Source of the DNA: Conidiobolus incongruus B7586
Lineage: Eukaryota; Entomophthoromycota; Entomophthoromycetes; Entomophthorales; Conidiobolaceae
Length of the DNA: 36,989 nt
Direction: 5' to 3'
Assembly: GCA_000697335.1 (NCBI GenBank)
Contig: JNEM01013022.1
Span: forward strand, 1-36,989
Shown piece by piece: positions 21,684 to 33,085 of this stretch. Both the position numbers and the translations under genes were made by a program. The notes below the pieces were generated by a model. That model was given only the letters and a program-made list of their open reading frames with translations. It had not been told where the DNA came from and ran no database searches. The number at the start of each line of letters is the position of its first letter. Positions within the stretch are counted from its first letter, which is position 1.

Positions 21684-24600
21684 TTTAACCATTCATTTTT
21701 ATTTAAATAATTAATAATTATTAATAATGTGGCATTAGTGTACAACAATAAGAAGAGAATAATAAAATTTTGTAAATTTTAACACTTTTTTTTCTTCATT
21801 CATTATTTTATTCAAGTGAATACACTTTTGCTTATATTGAGTGATTAATTATAGATTTGCGTATGTGTTTGGAAGACTTGAAGTAACTTTTTCCTTAAAA
21901 AGTAGTACAAATCACTGTGTTTATCCATTACAATTATTTCACTGATTTTTAAAAATGGAGTTTGTTTGCAGTATTAATTGAGTGGATTATTCTAAATATC
22001 TCAAATTTTGTCTAATCCATTAATTATTAACTGTTAAAAGCTTTCACTAATATGATTGAAATAGCATGACTTTTTTACCTATCTAAAAATCTTATGAATA
22101 TACATTATTAAATTTATTGTCTCAATATTTTACTGTAAAATAAAAGAAACCCAAGTTTTTGGATATTGAACAGATTTCTATCTTGAGCTGAATAAAAATC
22201 GAACTTGAATTTTTGAATAAAAATAATAGTTAAATTATAATAAATTATTGAAAATATTGGAAGGTAATATGAAGTTCAAGTTTATCTTTAAATCAAGTAA
22301 AATTATTTTATTTTCCCCTAAATATTATTGATTTTATGGAGTTAATTTGCACAAACGAGAGATAATATTGATTAAAAATCATTATTTTTGATTTTGTAAT
22401 AATATACTTGATATGTAATAAGTAAAATGAATTTAATACATTTTGATTTTTTAATTTCAATCAGACCTAATTTTAATTTATTTTAAATCAATATTAGCAA
22501 TTAATGATGAACTTTTAAATAAGCTGACTTTAAATAATATATCATTTCATTAATAATATTACACATTTTTGTTAAATAAATTTATAATGGTTTATATATT
22601 CTTTCAATCTCTAATAATACAATATCAGTATTTCAGATATAGGCAAGAAATCATGGTAAAATTAATTTTAAATATTGAAGCTGATATTAAACACGATTAT
22701 TATGAAACTCTTAAAATGAATTTGATGTATAATCCATTTAAAGAATTTTATACTATGGATTTAATATTATCGCTAAAACACAAGCATTATTTTTCATAAT
22801 ATTTACTCAATTAATCTAAATAATTTCATCACTTACAATTATCTGATATATTTTGGATAATAATTGAAATGTTATATTTTGATTATAATTGCAGTTTAAT
22901 CACTAAACTAGGATCAACTTATCCGCGTCTGAATTGTAACAATTCGATTAATTCATTATTTCAATTATTAACTAACAATGAATACTATCTGAATAAACTA
23001 ATACAACTAATAGACAAGCATAAATGACCTCCATTTGTATATTACTATAAACTGTAAAAATACCATATACAATCTATTTTCACATTCTAAACTATCAACA
23101 TAACAACCAATGATCCATGTGAATTTTATTATTGATCAATTAGTATTTTTTTTATATTTTGATGAATTTGAAAAATTGTCAGAATAGGATACTGCTTAAA
23201 GATAGGTAGTTTAAGTCCCTGAGGTTCAATCCTCAATATTTTACCTTCGTTTTTACTTATTTAATCTAAGAGGTTATTGGTTATTTCTATTTGAAAATTG
23301 GATTAATAATTCAAGTTGAGATATTATATAATGATCAACTATGATAATTAATAATCGTTATTGTGTATTCAAATCTTTTGGAATATATTATCAGATATGA
23401 AAACCGCATTTATATTTTTAAAGAATAGTTTTTTACTCTAATACAATAATACTTCAATTAATCATGTAATTATCTAATCGTTGGCTCTGTAATAATTAAC
23501 ACCATAGTTTAGTTTTTATAGGTTGTACTAAATTCATGCTTTAGAGCCATATTCTCTGCTTGAAAAATATATTACTACCAAGTATACTCATTATAAGTGA
23601 TTTAAATAGGTATAATATAAGATTAAATGTATACATTGATATTAGTATTAATGTGGTTGAATGATTTACAAATCTTGCATCAAATATATCCCATTATTAT
23701 TCAAACACAAGGATTGAAATTAACATTATTGAAATAGCACAATATAATATTATTTATGGCTGTTGCAATCCAATATATAATTCAGTTAATATAATTTGAA
23801 ATTATAATAAAACAATGTATATCTGAACTATGATAAATATAATTTTATTGTGATTATTTTGCAAAAAATATCATGGTTTTAGGAATTATTATTTCAAAAT
23901 AATTTGGATTTAAGAGAAAAAAAAATGTAATAAGTAATTTCAATGCTTACATAGTGATAAAATGAGGTTTTTGATTTATTTAATATTAAATTATAGAATA
24001 AATTACCATATATGATTAATAACTTTAAAAACCTTCAAAGGAATGAAATAAAAATTATTGTGTATAATTATAACTAATTCGTAGCATGTCTAATTATTAA
24101 TATTTTATAGTGACAAATTTTCAAATAAAAGGGAAACATTTATAATAATAATAATCATGAAAGATATGAATATACAAGTAGAAAATCAAAATGTAACTTT
24201 GCCATTTATTATATCTCAATGAAATATATTTGCAGCCTTAATACGTTTTTGGAAATACAATCTAAATTGAATTTAAAATTAATAATATTCTTTATAAAAT
24301 AATAATTTTAAATCATCACATAAACTATATTATTCAATGATATTTGAATAATATTGTGTCTTCAAAACTAAAAAATCAATCAATATATTATTTTACAAAA
24401 TATAAATTGATAATTCATTATGTAAATTTGAAATATTTTGAATTATATTTATTAAAATTTATTGATTATTAAATTTCAATTTTAATTAATTAAAGTATAT
24501 CAAAATATTAATTTAGCAATACTCAATAAAATACTGATTGTATCTTTGATTATGCTTAGGTTTAATTCTATTATCATAACAATTGCATTTCATTATCAAC

Positions 24601-25110
24601 TTAACTCATAAAATATCAAAGTTATTTTATAGTATGATAATTTTAAATTAGCAAAATTAATTATGAACCAAATGTTCTTATTTTATTAATGACAATAATA
24701 TAATTATTATTAATTAACAATATTCAATAAAAATCAATTTATTGTTATTTTTACATAATAGCAAATAAAAAGTTAAATTAAATATAAAAAACTTGTAATT
24801 ATTAATAATATAAAGATTTTGAAAAGTTTAAATAATTTTATGGGATGTCTTAAAAATAGACAAAGTAATTATAAAGTATCACTAAAATTTTGTAAAGATA
24901 TAACATATTAAATAATTAAATATACATGATATTAAATGGATAATTAATGTTTGATTACGAAATCTTTTTGATCTTAGAGTAAAGTTAATAGATCATTTAA
25001 ATCAATATCATGATACACCAAATAATCATTAAATCAAATATTAAAGATAATTTTGAAAATTGTAATCCAAATTTATATTATATTTAACATTAGGTACTGC
25101 ATTTATCTGC
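21684..25110. other. 3.4-kb AT-rich spacer, no gene confidently seen
   Basis: This is one of the longest gene-free intervals, between the ends of two convergent genes (transporter and glutathione reductase). A 70-codon ATG frame at 22587-22799 (+) is rich in Ile, Tyr and Lys with no recognisable motif and is of a length expected by chance. A tRNA-like T-arm occurs near 23219-23235 without the rest of a cloverleaf. Nothing else was supported. Confidence 0.5.
21761..21766 (+). promoter_or_regulatory. candidate polyadenylation signal (AATAAA)
   Basis: AATAAA lies about 78 bp after the transporter stop codon, followed by TTTTGTAAATTTT and a T-rich run at 21786-21793. The position fits a 3' processing signal, but AATAAA is common by chance in this DNA. 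Confidence 0.4.
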
Positions 25111-26511
25111 TTAGCGCATGGTAACGAGTTCTTCGGAACTGGTAGGGTGAATGGCGACAGTGTTGTCGAAGTCGGCCTTGGTGGCACCCATCTTGACAGC
25201 GACTGAGAAACCTTGCAACATTTCATCAACACCTCTTCCGACAAGATGGACACCAACAACCTTTTCTTCGGGTCCAGCAACGACCATCTTGAAAATAGTG
25301 GGAGCTTTGTGGCTATCTGTCATGGCGTAGTACATGGCAGTGAATTTGGAACGGTAGACCTTGATTTGATCTTTGCCGTATTTTTCAATAGCTTCTTCCT
25401 CAGATAAACCAACAGATCCGGCAGGAGGATGAGAGAAAATAACGGTGGGGATGTTGGCGTATTCAAGTTTGCGATCTTGGAAGTGGGAAGGTCCGAATAG
25501 CCTGTCAGAAAGTCTTCTACCAGCAGCAATGGCAACTGGAGTCAATTGGAACTTACCGGTCACATCACCCAAGGAAAAGATGTGAGGAACGTTGGTAACT
25601 TGGTACTCATCTACGATGATGTCACCTTTGGAATCAACACGGACACCAGCCTTGTCGAGGTTGATGTTGGAAGTAAGAGATCTACGACCGACAGCCCACA
25701 AAACGGAGTCAACTTCGATGGTATGTTCACCTTCTTGTCCTTTGACAGTGTAAGTGAGCTCAATGGCACCAGAGGCAGTCTTTGATAACTTGGTAACAGC
25801 AGTGTTAGATTTGAAGTCAACGCCCAAAGTCTGCATTTCTTGTTTGACAGTATCACCAATAACAGAGTCGAAAGCTCTCAAAATATGTTCAGTACGAGTG
25901 AAAACAGTGGTTTGGGATCCTAAAGAGTGGAAAATACCAGCCAATTCGACACCAATATATCCAGAACCGACAACGGCAACTCTCTTAGGTTGTTCTTCAA
26001 GTTGGAAGAATCCATCACTGGAGATACCTAATTCGGCACCGGGAATGCTGGGAAAGATGGGTTCACCACCAACGGCAACTAAGATTTTTTGACCTTCAAG
26101 GTGATACTCAGTCTCACCCTTGACATGGACGGTGTTAGCATCAACAAAACTAGCGAAACCTCTAAACAATTCAACATTATCCTTTTCTAAGTTATTTTGA
26201 TAAATTCCATTTAATCTTTTGACGTAAGCATCTCTCTTAGCCTTAAATTTATTCCAATTAAAAGCGGGAAGGTTGTTCTTTTGTAAATCGAAACAATATT
26301 CTTCAGCTTCACCTAAAGTCTCCCTGACAGTGGCAGCATTTAACATAACCTTCTTGGGGACACAACCTACATTGACACATGTACCTCCAAGGGGACCAGC
26401 TTCGATAATGGCGACCTTAGCACCGTAGCTGGCGGCACGACGGGCTGAAGCTAAACCACCACTACCGGCACCAATAACGACATAATCGAATATTTTTTTG
26501 ATTGGGGACAT
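25111..26511 (-). CDS. GLR1: glutathione reductase (NADPH), cytosolic
   Basis: A single 466-codon exon. It reduces oxidised glutathione with NADPH through an FAD-dithiol relay. Visible parts: FAD-binding GAGSGG (14-19); the redox-active pair Cys45/Cys50 in [13 protein letters not shown]; the NADPH-fold GSGYIG (182-187) followed by Arg206 and Arg212 that select the 2'-phosphate; second FAD motif FSLGDVTGK; the dimer-interface domain from about 350; and the catalytic His455-Glu460 pair in HPTSSE near the C terminus, which acts across the dimer. Arg206/Arg212 and the short Ser-Pro start separate it from lipoamide dehydrogenase and from selenocysteine thioredoxin reductases. No presequence is visible, so the cytosol is the likely site. 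It is intronless. Full length for the family, with nothing missing. Confidence 0.96.
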   Translation of the reverse strand: MSPIKKIFDYVVIGAGSGGLASARRAASYGAKVAIIEAGPLGGTCVNVGCVPKKVMLNAATVRETLGEAEEYCFDLQKNNLPAFNWNKFKAKRDAYVKRLNGIYQNNLEKDNVELFRGFASFVDANTVHVKGETEYHLEGQKILVAVGGEPIFPSIPGAELGISSDGFFQLEEQPKRVAVVGSGYIGVELAGIFHSLGSQTTVFTRTEHILRAFDSVIGDTVKQEMQTLGVDFKSNTAVTKLSKTASGAIELTYTVKGQEGEHTIEVDSVLWAVGRRSLTSNINLDKAGVRVDSKGDIIVDEYQVTNVPHIFSLGDVTGKFQLTPVAIAAGRRLSDRLFGPSHFQDRKLEYANIPTVIFSHPPAGSVGLSEEEAIEKYGKDQIKVYRSKFTAMYYAMTDSHKAPTIFKMVVAGPEEKVVGVHLVGRGVDEMLQGFSVAVKMGATKADFDNTVAIHPTSSEELVTMR

Positions 26512-28058
26512 ACTATTTCAATTGATTTAATTTTTAATGATATTAGTAATCATACCCACTGTGATCAGTGTGAATATATAATTTTTATTTTTATATTTGA
26601 TATATGGGTTTTTGATCAAAGTTAATCACGCTATATAAATTAAAAGTTGACTTTTTGGATAATTGTTGAATGAGAGGATGATGTAAGTGATCAATTATTA
26701 ATAATCAAGGCTTAAGTTTTATAATCAGAAATAATAACCATCTGATCATCAATTCTCACATCAAATATCTCTATTTATTGATATTTTGTATCATTTATTT
26801 CAAAAATCACAAAAATCCATCGCTGAATTAAAGCTGAGTTCATTTATTTGGATGAAATTTTCTCTAATAGTGTTTTTGAGCGGGAATGATATATAATAGC
26901 GTAAAATAGAAATTTAATTCAATGATTTTAGAAAGAAAATCGTATAATTAGAGAATTAGGCAATATAATTATTGACACTAATATTGTAGTTCTATAATAT
27001 ACACCTATTATAAAAATTATTGATACTTTTAAATATATATAATGTAGAAATGTTAGAATATAACTGTTAAACCATTATCGATTATAGAGTTTATGGTATT
27101 AATTATAACATTCGCTTTACTATAAGTTTAGTAATTAAAAATATAAAATATATATTTTTATTTTTATGAAATTTCAAAAATTTATAAAATAATTCAAAGT
27201 TTTTTTTATCATTTAAATTTTAATTATTTTAACACATTAAAGCCAAAAAAGTAATTTTTCATTTCATATTTTATATTTATTTGTAAACAATAGTGCTATT
27301 TAATTAAAATCAAATCCAAAATACAGAAAACAATATATTTAGAGATATAAAAGATGATGTAATATTGATTTTTTTTTTCATTAATCAATATTATATATAT
27401 CTTTATTCAATATTTATAATCAAAAAAATTTAATATATTAATTTCCATATTTGGATATCAATTATTCACACCAGTTGATTAATTAATTTTTGATATTTTT
27501 AAAATTTAAAATAAAAATTATTAATAATTAAAAAAAATTTTTTTATAATAAAATCTAGAATTCTATAATACCAAGAATTAAGTTTAATTATTATTTTTAT
27601 TAAAAATATTAACAACATATAAAATCACTAAAGAATATAATATCAATTAAAATATTTTATTTGTTAGAAGCTTGTTTTTGTTTTAATATTGGAATATTAT
27701 TTAGAATTTGAGATAAGATTAAATTGATATGATAAATTATATTTCAAATTTTATTGGAAGAGTTATATCAATTGAAAGGATTTAATTATTTTAATTAACA
27801 TTTTGACGGAGTACAGAATCAAAAGTGATAATGTAATAATAGAGAAAAATAAAATAATAATCATTATTAAATAGAAGCATTGATGCTCATAAGATAATTG
27901 TTGAATCACAATTGAAATTTAGTTTCAAAATATATTATGTATTAGTCTATTTATTATAATGTCATTAAATAAGAAAAAAGGGTTAGTATCGGATAATAAA
28001 TAATAATATAGATTAGTGGTGAGTGAATAGTTAATACAAATTTAACTTGGAATCAAGT
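26512..28058. other. glutathione reductase promoter side and AT-rich spacer
   Basis: The first 200 bp are upstream of glutathione reductase on the minus strand and include a TATATA-type string near 26630-26635. The remainder is A/T spacer beyond the 3' end of the phosphate transporter. No gene or RNA was recognised. Confidence 0.4.
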
Positions 28059-29543
28059 TTATAAGGTGGGAGCTCTTGAAGCAAAAGCAAAGATTAAACC
28101 AGATGTTAAGGCCGAAGCTGGTAATGTCAAGAACCAGGAGAAGAAACACCATCCAATCATTTTCCAGTTGACGGCCTTTAATGATCCGTTACAACATCCA
28201 ACACCAGCGGTGGCACCAGTAATACAGTGAGTAGTAGAAACTGGGACACCGAGCTTGGAAGCAGTCAATACAGTTAAGGAAGTACCCAATTCAATACTGA
28301 AACCACGGGAGGGAGATTGGAAAGTGATATTGGTACCCAAAGACCTCATGATATTGTAACCGTATGTAACTAAACCCAAGTCAATAGATAAACCACCGAA
28401 TACTAAAACCCACAAGGGAACAGAAGTCTTTCCGGAAATATCGACTTCTCCAGATTTCCATACATTGTAGACAACTGATAAGGGTCCAATAGCGTTGGCA
28501 ACATCGTTAGAGCCGTGAGCGAATGAAGCCATACAAGCGGTAATAACTTGTAAGAAAGAGTACATATATTCGGTATCTTTGTCGTATACTTGAGCGGAAT
28601 CGTGGACATTCTGAAGGTGTTGACTTTCAACCTTAGTAACATCGACATTCACACCATGGAAAATCTTCTTCTTAAGCTTACCAAAGAATCCAGGTTCTTT
28701 TTCTTCAACCTCAGTGTTTAAGACACCAGCTTCTTCAGATTTGTCAGCTCTCTTAGGTCTTTCACTCAAGAAAGGAGTAATGAAAACGTGATAGAATTTC
28801 AAATCTTCACCTCCCTTAACCTTTCTCTTGATCCAAGGGTTGAAGAAAATCCAGCACCAAATCATAATAACAACTGAAACAGCTAAGACGATTAAGATCA
28901 AATAGAGGATAGGGAGGTTACCGGGACCTTTACCATTCTTGAACAAAATGTAAAAGATATCAATGATAGCGGTGACACCGAAATAGAATGGAATGGCAAC
29001 CAAACCTCTCTTAAATGAGTTTTCGTGCTTTAAGACGGCGTATTTGGTGATCAAAAAGATCAATGAAGAAACTGCGGCAGAAATAACTGGAGAAGCGAAC
29101 CATGAGGTGACAATTTTACCAATACCGTCATATCCCCATTTGACACTTTGAAAACCAAATCCGGAAATACCAACACCAACGACGGCACCGACGATGGCAT
29201 GAGTAGTGGAGACGGGCCAGCCCAATCTTGTAGCAATCATAGTCCAAGTAGCTGATCCAATAAGAGCGCAGAACATAGCCAACATTAATAACTCAGGCTT
29301 GTTAGCAAACAATTTAACATCAATAATACCGTCTTTGAAAGTACTAGCAGTATCAGAACCTAGGAGATAAGCACCCAAGAATTCAGTGAAGACAGCAATA
29401 CCACAAGCTTGAGCGAGGGAGAGGGAACCGGAGGCGACGGAGGTGGAGAAGGAGTTGGATACATCGTTAGCACCAATACCGTAAGCATCGAAGAAGGCAG
29501 CAACTACGGTAATTCCAAACAACCAGGTGTATTGATCCAACAT
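28059..29543 (-). CDS. PHO89: Na+/phosphate symporter, PiT/Pho89 family
   Basis: A single 494-codon exon. PiT carriers import inorganic phosphate with Na+ (or H+) across the plasma membrane. The internal two-fold repeat is clear. The first signature GANDVSNSF begins at residue 24 and the second HGSNDVANAIGPLS at 343. Each half also carries a PVSTTH motif (GWPVSTTH at 108-115, GVPVSTTH at 432-439). Hydrophobic helices fill 5-235 and 325-490. They are separated by a charged cytosolic loop at about 240-325 with ERPKRADKSEEAG and a Lys-rich patch, as in Pho89. Length is a little short of yeast Pho89, owing to the compact loop. It is intronless. A minus-strand TATATATA (29607-29614) lies 64-71 bp upstream, and Pho4/Nuc-1-type E-boxes lie 0.8-0.9 kb upstream. 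Confidence 0.94.
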   Translation of the reverse strand: MLDQYTWLFGITVVAAFFDAYGIGANDVSNSFSTSVASGSLSLAQACGIAVFTEFLGAYLLGSDTASTFKDGIIDVKLFANKPELLMLAMFCALIGSATWTMIATRLGWPVSTTHAIVGAVVGVGISGFGFQSVKWGYDGIGKIVTSWFASPVISAAVSSLIFLITKYAVLKHENSFKRGLVAIPFYFGVTAIIDIFYILFKNGKGPGNLPILYLILIVLAVSVVIMIWCWIFFNPWIKRKVKGGEDLKFYHVFITPFLSERPKRADKSEEAGVLNTEVEEKEPGFFGKLKKKIFHGVNVDVTKVESQHLQNVHDSAQVYDKDTEYMYSFLQVITACMASFAHGSNDVANAIGPLSVVYNVWKSGEVDISGKTSVPLWVLVFGGLSIDLGLVTYGYNIMRSLGTNITFQSPSRGFSIELGTSLTVLTASKLGVPVSTTHCITGATAGVGCCNGSLKAVNWKMIGWCFFSWFLTLPASALTSGLIFAFASRAPTL

Positions 29544-29606
29544 CTTATTAATTAATAAAATATCTAAACCAATTTTGGTGATGGATACTAGAAATGCTAC
29601 CTGTGA

Positions 29607-29614
29607 TATATATA
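29607..29614 (-). promoter_or_regulatory. candidate TATA box of the phosphate symporter gene
   Basis: TATATATA sits 64-71 bp upstream of the ATG in a GC-richer 5' flank (29570-29610), a reasonable core-promoter position. AT background makes the call uncertain. Confidence 0.35.
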
Positions 29615-31595
29615 CTATTTTTCAATATTTTTGTTTATAAATAAAATGTCACAGATAGTAATTTAATTATATAATTCCCTACATCAATTCACAGATTGAA
29701 TGGAGTCAGATAGTTGGTTTGTGACACCTATAACCAATTGACTATCTTCAAAATGTCAAGTATAATTAATTACACTATTATTGCCACTATTAATAGCGAG
29801 ATATTTTCAATTTATTAATCTATCAGTGACAATAGATAGTTGAGAGGAGTTAGCTAATAGTAAATTTATAATTAATTAAATGTATTTTGATTTTATTGAT
29901 TTATCTACCCTTTTGATTGCCTTGTCTTCTAAATCAACTATCTTAGATTTAATCCATAATTTAAAATTAGTCAATATATTATAGATTATTTGATAATAAT
30001 TAGGAGTTGTCTCATTTTGTAAATTTAATTAAATAGAGTTTTGAGTATGAGAATGGGGAATCGAATATTCCAACCATTGGTGCTTGATTTGTGGGGTATG
30101 ACCAGATGCAACTTGGATCTATTTTTGTAAGGGTTTGACTTCCATTTATTGGGATTGAGGTTGAATGTGTATTTGGGTTGATTTGGATTAAATTGGTATA
30201 GTTTATTTATAATATTTGTATATATCTATAACGTTAACAATTATAAGCTTAAATATTGTATTAACTACAATATTTAAATAATATTAATTATTAAATTTTT
30301 TATTTGTATAGTTTTTATAGCCGAAACAGAACAGTTATAATATTCCAATTCACGTTTAATTTCCAAGCCAACATATCCATTTAATTGCCATGTAAGCATA
30401 ATCCTAATCCAATGAATTTAGAATTAGATTACACGTGTTTAGTCATTTTAATCAACCCACTTTCCTTTTTTTTCTTTCAATAATTTTAGATATCATCTTT
30501 TTTTTACTCTATTAAGGTTTTTAAATTTAAAATATCTTTATATTAATAGAGATTTATTTTTCAATATTTTTAATTTTATAATTAATATATAATTTAAAAA
30601 TTTAAAATAATTTAATATTTATAAAAATAAAATAATTTATTTTAATTATATATATATAAAATAATTGATTTTTTAAGAATTTATTATTCCCAAAAATAGT
30701 CAAAAAAAAGTAACATAATCAGTGATCAAGAAAATTCTCAATTGTGAGCAGATTAATTGAATAATCATACCAAATTCCATCTCTAATATAAAGCAAGTTT
30801 TACAACATAACAGGATGAATATAAAAATTCTAAAGTTATTAATGTAGTGTAAATTGTTACTTGTTATTTAAACTTTAATTCCCTTCTGACTACTTAAATT
30901 TTAAGAAATTCAAGATTAATATATCAATGATTTATATTTTTTCAGATGGGTAAATTGGAACTTGATTTATTAATAGATAAGACTGATATTTATATTTTAT
31001 ACATAGCTTGAATAAAGAATAAATCTTGAATAGATATCATTTATAAGATCAATTAATATTGGTTCAACAATTGGTGAATCAATAAAAAATTTAAATAGAC
31101 TATTTACAGATTAAACAAGTAATATTTCATGTCTGAATATTATTGATATCAAGTACCGTTTATAGCAGTATTTTTTTCTTATTCTGTAATTATAAACCAA
31201 TAATTGATTGCTAAATTCGCACCTTTATTAGTTTGATTAATTTGGGGTTCGATTTGCTCAATCACTTAGAAATAAATGGTGTAATAATTTTATGAATTAT
31301 TCTTACTATTAGACATCAAATTATATAGAATGAAATATACAAAGTGTTATAATATTTGAATTAAAAAGTTGAATTAACTGATATTAGTGTATACATGAAA
31401 AATCAAGGATTTAGTAAAATGATAGCAGATTTCACTACTGAATAATAATAATGTAATACTACTAAATCCATAAAACAAAATAAATAATATTTTAAGTTGA
31501 ATAGAAAAAATTCAAATTATAATAAAAATAATTAAATATAAAATTTCCATTTTATTGATTAAAATAATATTGCTTAGAAAAAGTTTCAAAATTTT
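29615..31595. other. 2-kb intergenic region upstream of PHO89
   Basis: This holds the PHO89 promoter and the chitinase 3' UTR. A GC-richer patch at 30040-30190 is open for about 55 codons on the minus strand (NPNQPKYTFNLNP, then SSTNGWNIRF), with no recognised family. The rest is A/T-rich with no gene. Confidence 0.4.
30351..30437. promoter_or_regulatory. Pho4/Nuc-1-type E-boxes upstream of PHO89
   Basis: CACGTT at 30351-30356 and the palindrome CACGTG at 30432-30437 lie 808-894 bp upstream of the phosphate symporter start. They are in an interval whose other neighbour (chitinase) presents only its 3' end. In yeast and Neurospora, bHLH factors Pho4 and Nuc-1 bind CACGTG and CACGTT to induce PHO89-type genes on phosphate starvation. 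At this GC content CACGTG is expected only about once in 45 kb, and I noticed no other copy in the window. Binding is inferred. Confidence 0.4.
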
Positions 31596-33017
31596 TTAAT
31601 CGAATACACTACGACCCATTCTGGAGAGACCACAGTATATATTGTTGCCGGATTGCTTACAGAAAGTGCCGCCAGGACATGATTGCTTGAGCCAGGTGCC
31701 GTGAAGGCATACGAAATAATTCGAATTCTTGACACTATCACATTTGTATTGGTTGTCTTTGCAAGCTCCAGTGGGAACAGTTGGAGTGGTGGTGATAGTT
31801 GAAGTAGTAGGTGTGGTTGAAGAGTGGGTAGAGGTAGGAGGTACAGTAGTAACTGGGGGTGTGGTAGGATCAGGGATGCCATTACATGGACCAGTGTTAT
31901 GAACATTTTGGAGGGCTTTAAGGAGTAAGTTATTATAATCGTTATTCAATGCCCACAACATAGCACCACGATAGCCATTACATCTGATATACTCAGTCTT
32001 GTGAGCCAAAGAGAGAGGATCATCATAAGAAATGAAAGTCTTGGAGTTTTTGTTGAATAACCAAGGGGTCTTAGTAATTTTGTCAAATTTACGAATCCAG
32101 CCATTACCAGTGTTAGCTTCAAGAGGAGATGATAAAATATTATTGCTAAATAAACCATTATAGGCATAACTGGGAAGATTACTATTAGTAATAGTAGCAT
32201 ATTGACTATCACTTTGACTCATATCGGTTGAAACACCAAGGGCATATCCATAGAATGGAACACCAACAACTAATTTCTCCTTGGGGATGCCAGCCATATT
32301 CCAATCAGTGGTAGATTGTCTGACAGAGAATGGAGTGGCTTTACCAGGTTCATAATCCAATCCACCGATTGGACCAGTGACGCCGCTCCAAGGACCATTG
32401 ATATCATAAGCCATGATATTGATGAAGTCGAAGTATTGGGCAAATTGGGAGACATCTCTGAGAGGACCATTAGGGCCATCGAAAGGTTGAACACGGACAG
32501 CAGCAGTAATGAGGATATTACTTGGGAGAGCAGCCTTCAATTCTTTCAAAAAGAGCAAGTAATTAGCAGTATCTTGAGGAGATTTAATATTACCAGGAGC
32601 ACCATCTCTTGCAGGATATTCCCAATCGAAATCGACACCATCGAGTTGGAAATCTTTGACGAATTTAACAGTATTAGCAATGAAAGTGGCTCTGGCAGTG
32701 GGATTGGCTACCATTGGGGAAAAGTATTTGGATCCAGTCCATCCACCAATGGAGATCAAAATCTTGGTTCCAGTAGGCTTTGATTTTTGAACCAATTCTC
32801 TCAAAGACTGAGGTGAGTCAATTTTAAGCATCCAATCTTTGTCAGTGAAGAGAGCAAAAGCATAGTTGATATGAGTCAATAAATTCCAAGGGACTGCAGA
32901 GGTAGGATATTGACCAGCTGTCCAATCAGTCCAGTATCCGACAACTACTTGATTAGCTCCTGCTACAAAGGTGAATATGCTGATCAAACTAAAGATAAAT
33001 GAGATGAATTGGCGCAT
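31596..33017 (-). CDS. secreted GH18 chitinase with C-terminal CBM19
   Basis: A single 473-codon exon. It hydrolyses beta-1,4 linkages in chitin outside the cell or in the wall. Residues 1-20 form a signal peptide (MRQFISFIFSLISIFTFVAG). The GH18 barrel spans about 23-370 with SIGGW (89-93) and the catalytic DGVDFDWEY (126-134). Its DxxDxDxE residues are Asp126, Asp129, Asp131 and the proton donor Glu133; MAYDI follows further on. A Thr/Pro/Ser linker (about 380-416), likely O-mannosylated, leads to a six-cysteine module (Cys419, 426, 437, 447, 453, 462). This contains a YFVCLHGTW stretch, matching the chitin-binding CBM19 of fungal chitinases. There is no GPI signal. Roles in wall remodelling or in attack on chitinous hosts are both possible. 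It is intronless and complete. Confidence 0.95.
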   Translation of the reverse strand: MRQFISFIFSLISIFTFVAGANQVVVGYWTDWTAGQYPTSAVPWNLLTHINYAFALFTDKDWMLKIDSPQSLRELVQKSKPTGTKILISIGGWTGSKYFSPMVANPTARATFIANTVKFVKDFQLDGVDFDWEYPARDGAPGNIKSPQDTANYLLFLKELKAALPSNILITAAVRVQPFDGPNGPLRDVSQFAQYFDFINIMAYDINGPWSGVTGPIGGLDYEPGKATPFSVRQSTTDWNMAGIPKEKLVVGVPFYGYALGVSTDMSQSDSQYATITNSNLPSYAYNGLFSNNILSSPLEANTGNGWIRKFDKITKTPWLFNKNSKTFISYDDPLSLAHKTEYIRCNGYRGAMLWALNNDYNNLLLKALQNVHNTGPCNGIPDPTTPPVTTVPPTSTHSSTTPTTSTITTTPTVPTGACKDNQYKCDSVKNSNYFVCLHGTWLKQSCPGGTFCKQSGNNIYCGLSRMGRSVFD

Positions 33018-33077
33018 TTTGATTATTAGTATTTTTTAGCACCATGAATGATAGTATTTTATAATACCAGTGAACCA

Positions 33078-33085
33078 TATTTATA
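33078..33085 (-). promoter_or_regulatory. candidate TATA box of the chitinase gene
   Basis: On the minus strand TATAAATA lies 61-68 bp upstream of the chitinase ATG. An out-of-frame ATG at 33045 lies between it and the start, so transcription must begin downstream of 33045 or the leader carries an upstream start. Confidence 0.45.

Noticed and set aside
22587-22799. 70-codon ATG open frame on the plus strand
   Set aside because: Composition is Ile/Tyr/Lys-rich with no motif, and several frames of this length are expected by chance in 37 kb at this stop density.
23190-23245. tRNA-like sequence with T-arm TGAGG-TTCAAT-CCTCA
   Set aside because: The T loop is one base short, and no acceptor, D or anticodon stems can be folded around it. 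At most a tRNA-derived fragment, and possibly chance.
25213-26092. Antisense and shifted frames within glutathione reductase
   Set aside because: No independent motifs; they arise from the stop-poor, GC-richer coding sequence on the other strand.
26543-26549. Yap1-type site (TTAGTAA) upstream of glutathione reductase
   Set aside because: It lies about 32 bp from the ATG, probably inside the leader, and this string is expected roughly every 1-2 kb in such AT-rich DNA.
32316-32783. 155-codon frame antisense to the chitinase gene
   Set aside because: It mirrors the barrel-coding region, with no promoter or family similarity; a shadow of a codon-biased gene.
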